Below, in pieces: positions 5,084 to 5,503 of a stretch of DNA of 5,503 nt. The position numbers were made by a program, and so were the translations under genes. Numbering within the stretch: position 1 is the first letter of the stretch; each line of letters begins with the position of its first letter. The DNA is taken from assembly GCA_904501965.1 (NCBI GenBank), contig CAJGCS010000075.1, positions 1 to 5,503 of the forward strand, in the 5' to 3' direction. The stretch comes from an uncultured Bacilli bacterium. GTDB taxonomy: Bacteria > Bacillota_I > Bacilli_A > ML615J-28 > CAG-313. The notes under the pieces are model-generated. The model did no database searches and had not been told where the DNA came from. It worked only from the letters and a program-made list of their open reading frames with translations.

Positions 5084-5503
5084 AAAATAATACTCTTTAA
5101 ATTGTTTTAAATATTCTGTTTCAAAAAGAGTAGCTTTCTTATATTTTCTATTTTTCCTAAAGTAAATAATGCACATATCAAGCATCCATTTACAATATGT
5201 AAAATGTACTTTACCAACTAGTGTAGGAAGTAAATACTTTTCTATAAAAGCAATTCTTTCGTCTGTATTATTAATTTTGTAGTATTCAACAAGTTTATCA
5301 ATAACATGATTACCACGTACTTCATAAAACTCAAGCATTTCAATTAATTCATCAAGTTCCTTATTCATACTATAATATTCAAAGTTTGTAAGTAGATTAA
5401 CTGAAGAATTATTTAAAATAGCTTTTATAATAATGTCACCATCTTTTTGATCAAGACGTTTCTTAAATGTTTTCCAATATTTCCTTGCATTCTTTTTATC
5501 TTC
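5078..5503 (-). CDS. C-terminal part of an all-helical, TPR-like protein; candidate RRNPP-type regulator (5' end beyond window)
   Basis: The frame is open from the right window edge to TAA at 5080-5078, so 141 C-terminal residues are visible. The first internal Met (5368) is not a believable start: it has no ribosome site and the frame continues 45 codons upstream. The sequence is predicted to be helix after helix, starting EDKKNARKYWKTFKKRLD. It ends with a TPR-like pair of helices in which W and aromatics precede KNRKYKKA, then FETEYLKQFKEYYFK. There is no signal peptide, membrane segment or metal site. RRNPP regulators (PlcR, Rgg, ComR, PrgX) have an N-terminal helix-turn-helix and a C-terminal TPR-like domain that binds an imported peptide. 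The helix-turn-helix would lie off-window. The family call rests on fold character and on the secreted mini-peptide gene downstream, not on motif identity. A phage-type helical protein is an alternative. Confidence 0.6.
   Translation of the reverse strand, partial: EDKKNARKYWKTFKKRLDQKDGDIIIKAILNNSSVNLLTNFEYYSMNKELDELIEMLEFYEVRGNHVIDKLVEYYKINNTDERIAFIEKYLLPTLVGKVHFTYCKWMLDMCIIYFRKNRKYKKATLFETEYLKQFKEYYFK

Noticed and set aside
5078..5368. A complete 96-residue gene starting at 5368
   Set aside because: The frame is open without a stop to the window edge and there is no ribosome site before that ATG, so it is an internal methionine.
5450..5503. BRO/antirepressor-like segment (NARKYWKTFKKRL)
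   Set aside because: It resembles the ARKYW-type motif of phage BRO-N proteins only locally, and the sequence after it does not follow that family. It is kept as an alternative, not called.

Overview
The window comes from a low-GC, AT-rich Bacillota-type genome. Shine-Dalgarno sites are strong and promoters are near-consensus sigma-A type. UGA is a stop (it ends ylxM) and Trp is read from UGG, so this is not a UGA-Trp mycoplasma. A lineage near the Erysipelotrichia or other gut Bacilli/Mollicutes relatives would fit, but this is inference from style only. Every gene I can support lies on the minus strand, so transcription runs from high to low coordinates.

Region 1 (5503 to about 4480), accessory. 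The C-terminal 141 residues of a helical, TPR-like protein run in from the right edge. A bidirectional intrinsic terminator follows, then a gene for a 50-residue secreted pre-peptide (4894-4742) whose last residues are EGDLPFA. A regulator followed by a short exported peptide on the same strand is the layout of RRNPP quorum-sensing pairs. The DLPF tail is shared with PapR, the PlcR signal of the Bacillus cereus group (ADLPFEF-type). The peptide promoter has a good -10 and a poor -35, with a 17-bp palindrome centred at about -44, where an activator would sit. The next stretch, 4516-4741, has no convincing ORF. It holds another -10, two small palindromes and a strong terminator, and is either a small RNA unit or the long 3' end of the peptide mRNA.

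Region 2 (4414-2226), core. topA encodes a complete 712-residue DNA topoisomerase I, driven by a perfect TTGACA-N17-TATAAT promoter and a leader of only about 15 nt.

Region 3 (2225-1967), intergenic. A strong extended -10 promoter starts an apparent 91-nt RNA with three hairpins and four unpaired C-rich stretches (UCCCC, CCUUCC, UCCCCC, UCCC), ending in a hairpin plus U7. It resembles the C-rich anti-Shine-Dalgarno sRNAs of other Firmicutes. A second, separate promoter just below serves ftsY.

Region 4 (1966-1), core. ftsY, ylxM and ffh form a tightly packed signal recognition particle operon: receptor GTPase, helix-turn-helix accessory protein and SRP54 GTPase, with gaps of 7 and 4 bases. 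ffh runs off the left edge.

The candidates for new biology are the regulator/peptide pair with its operator-like sites and the C-rich RNA between topA and ftsY.
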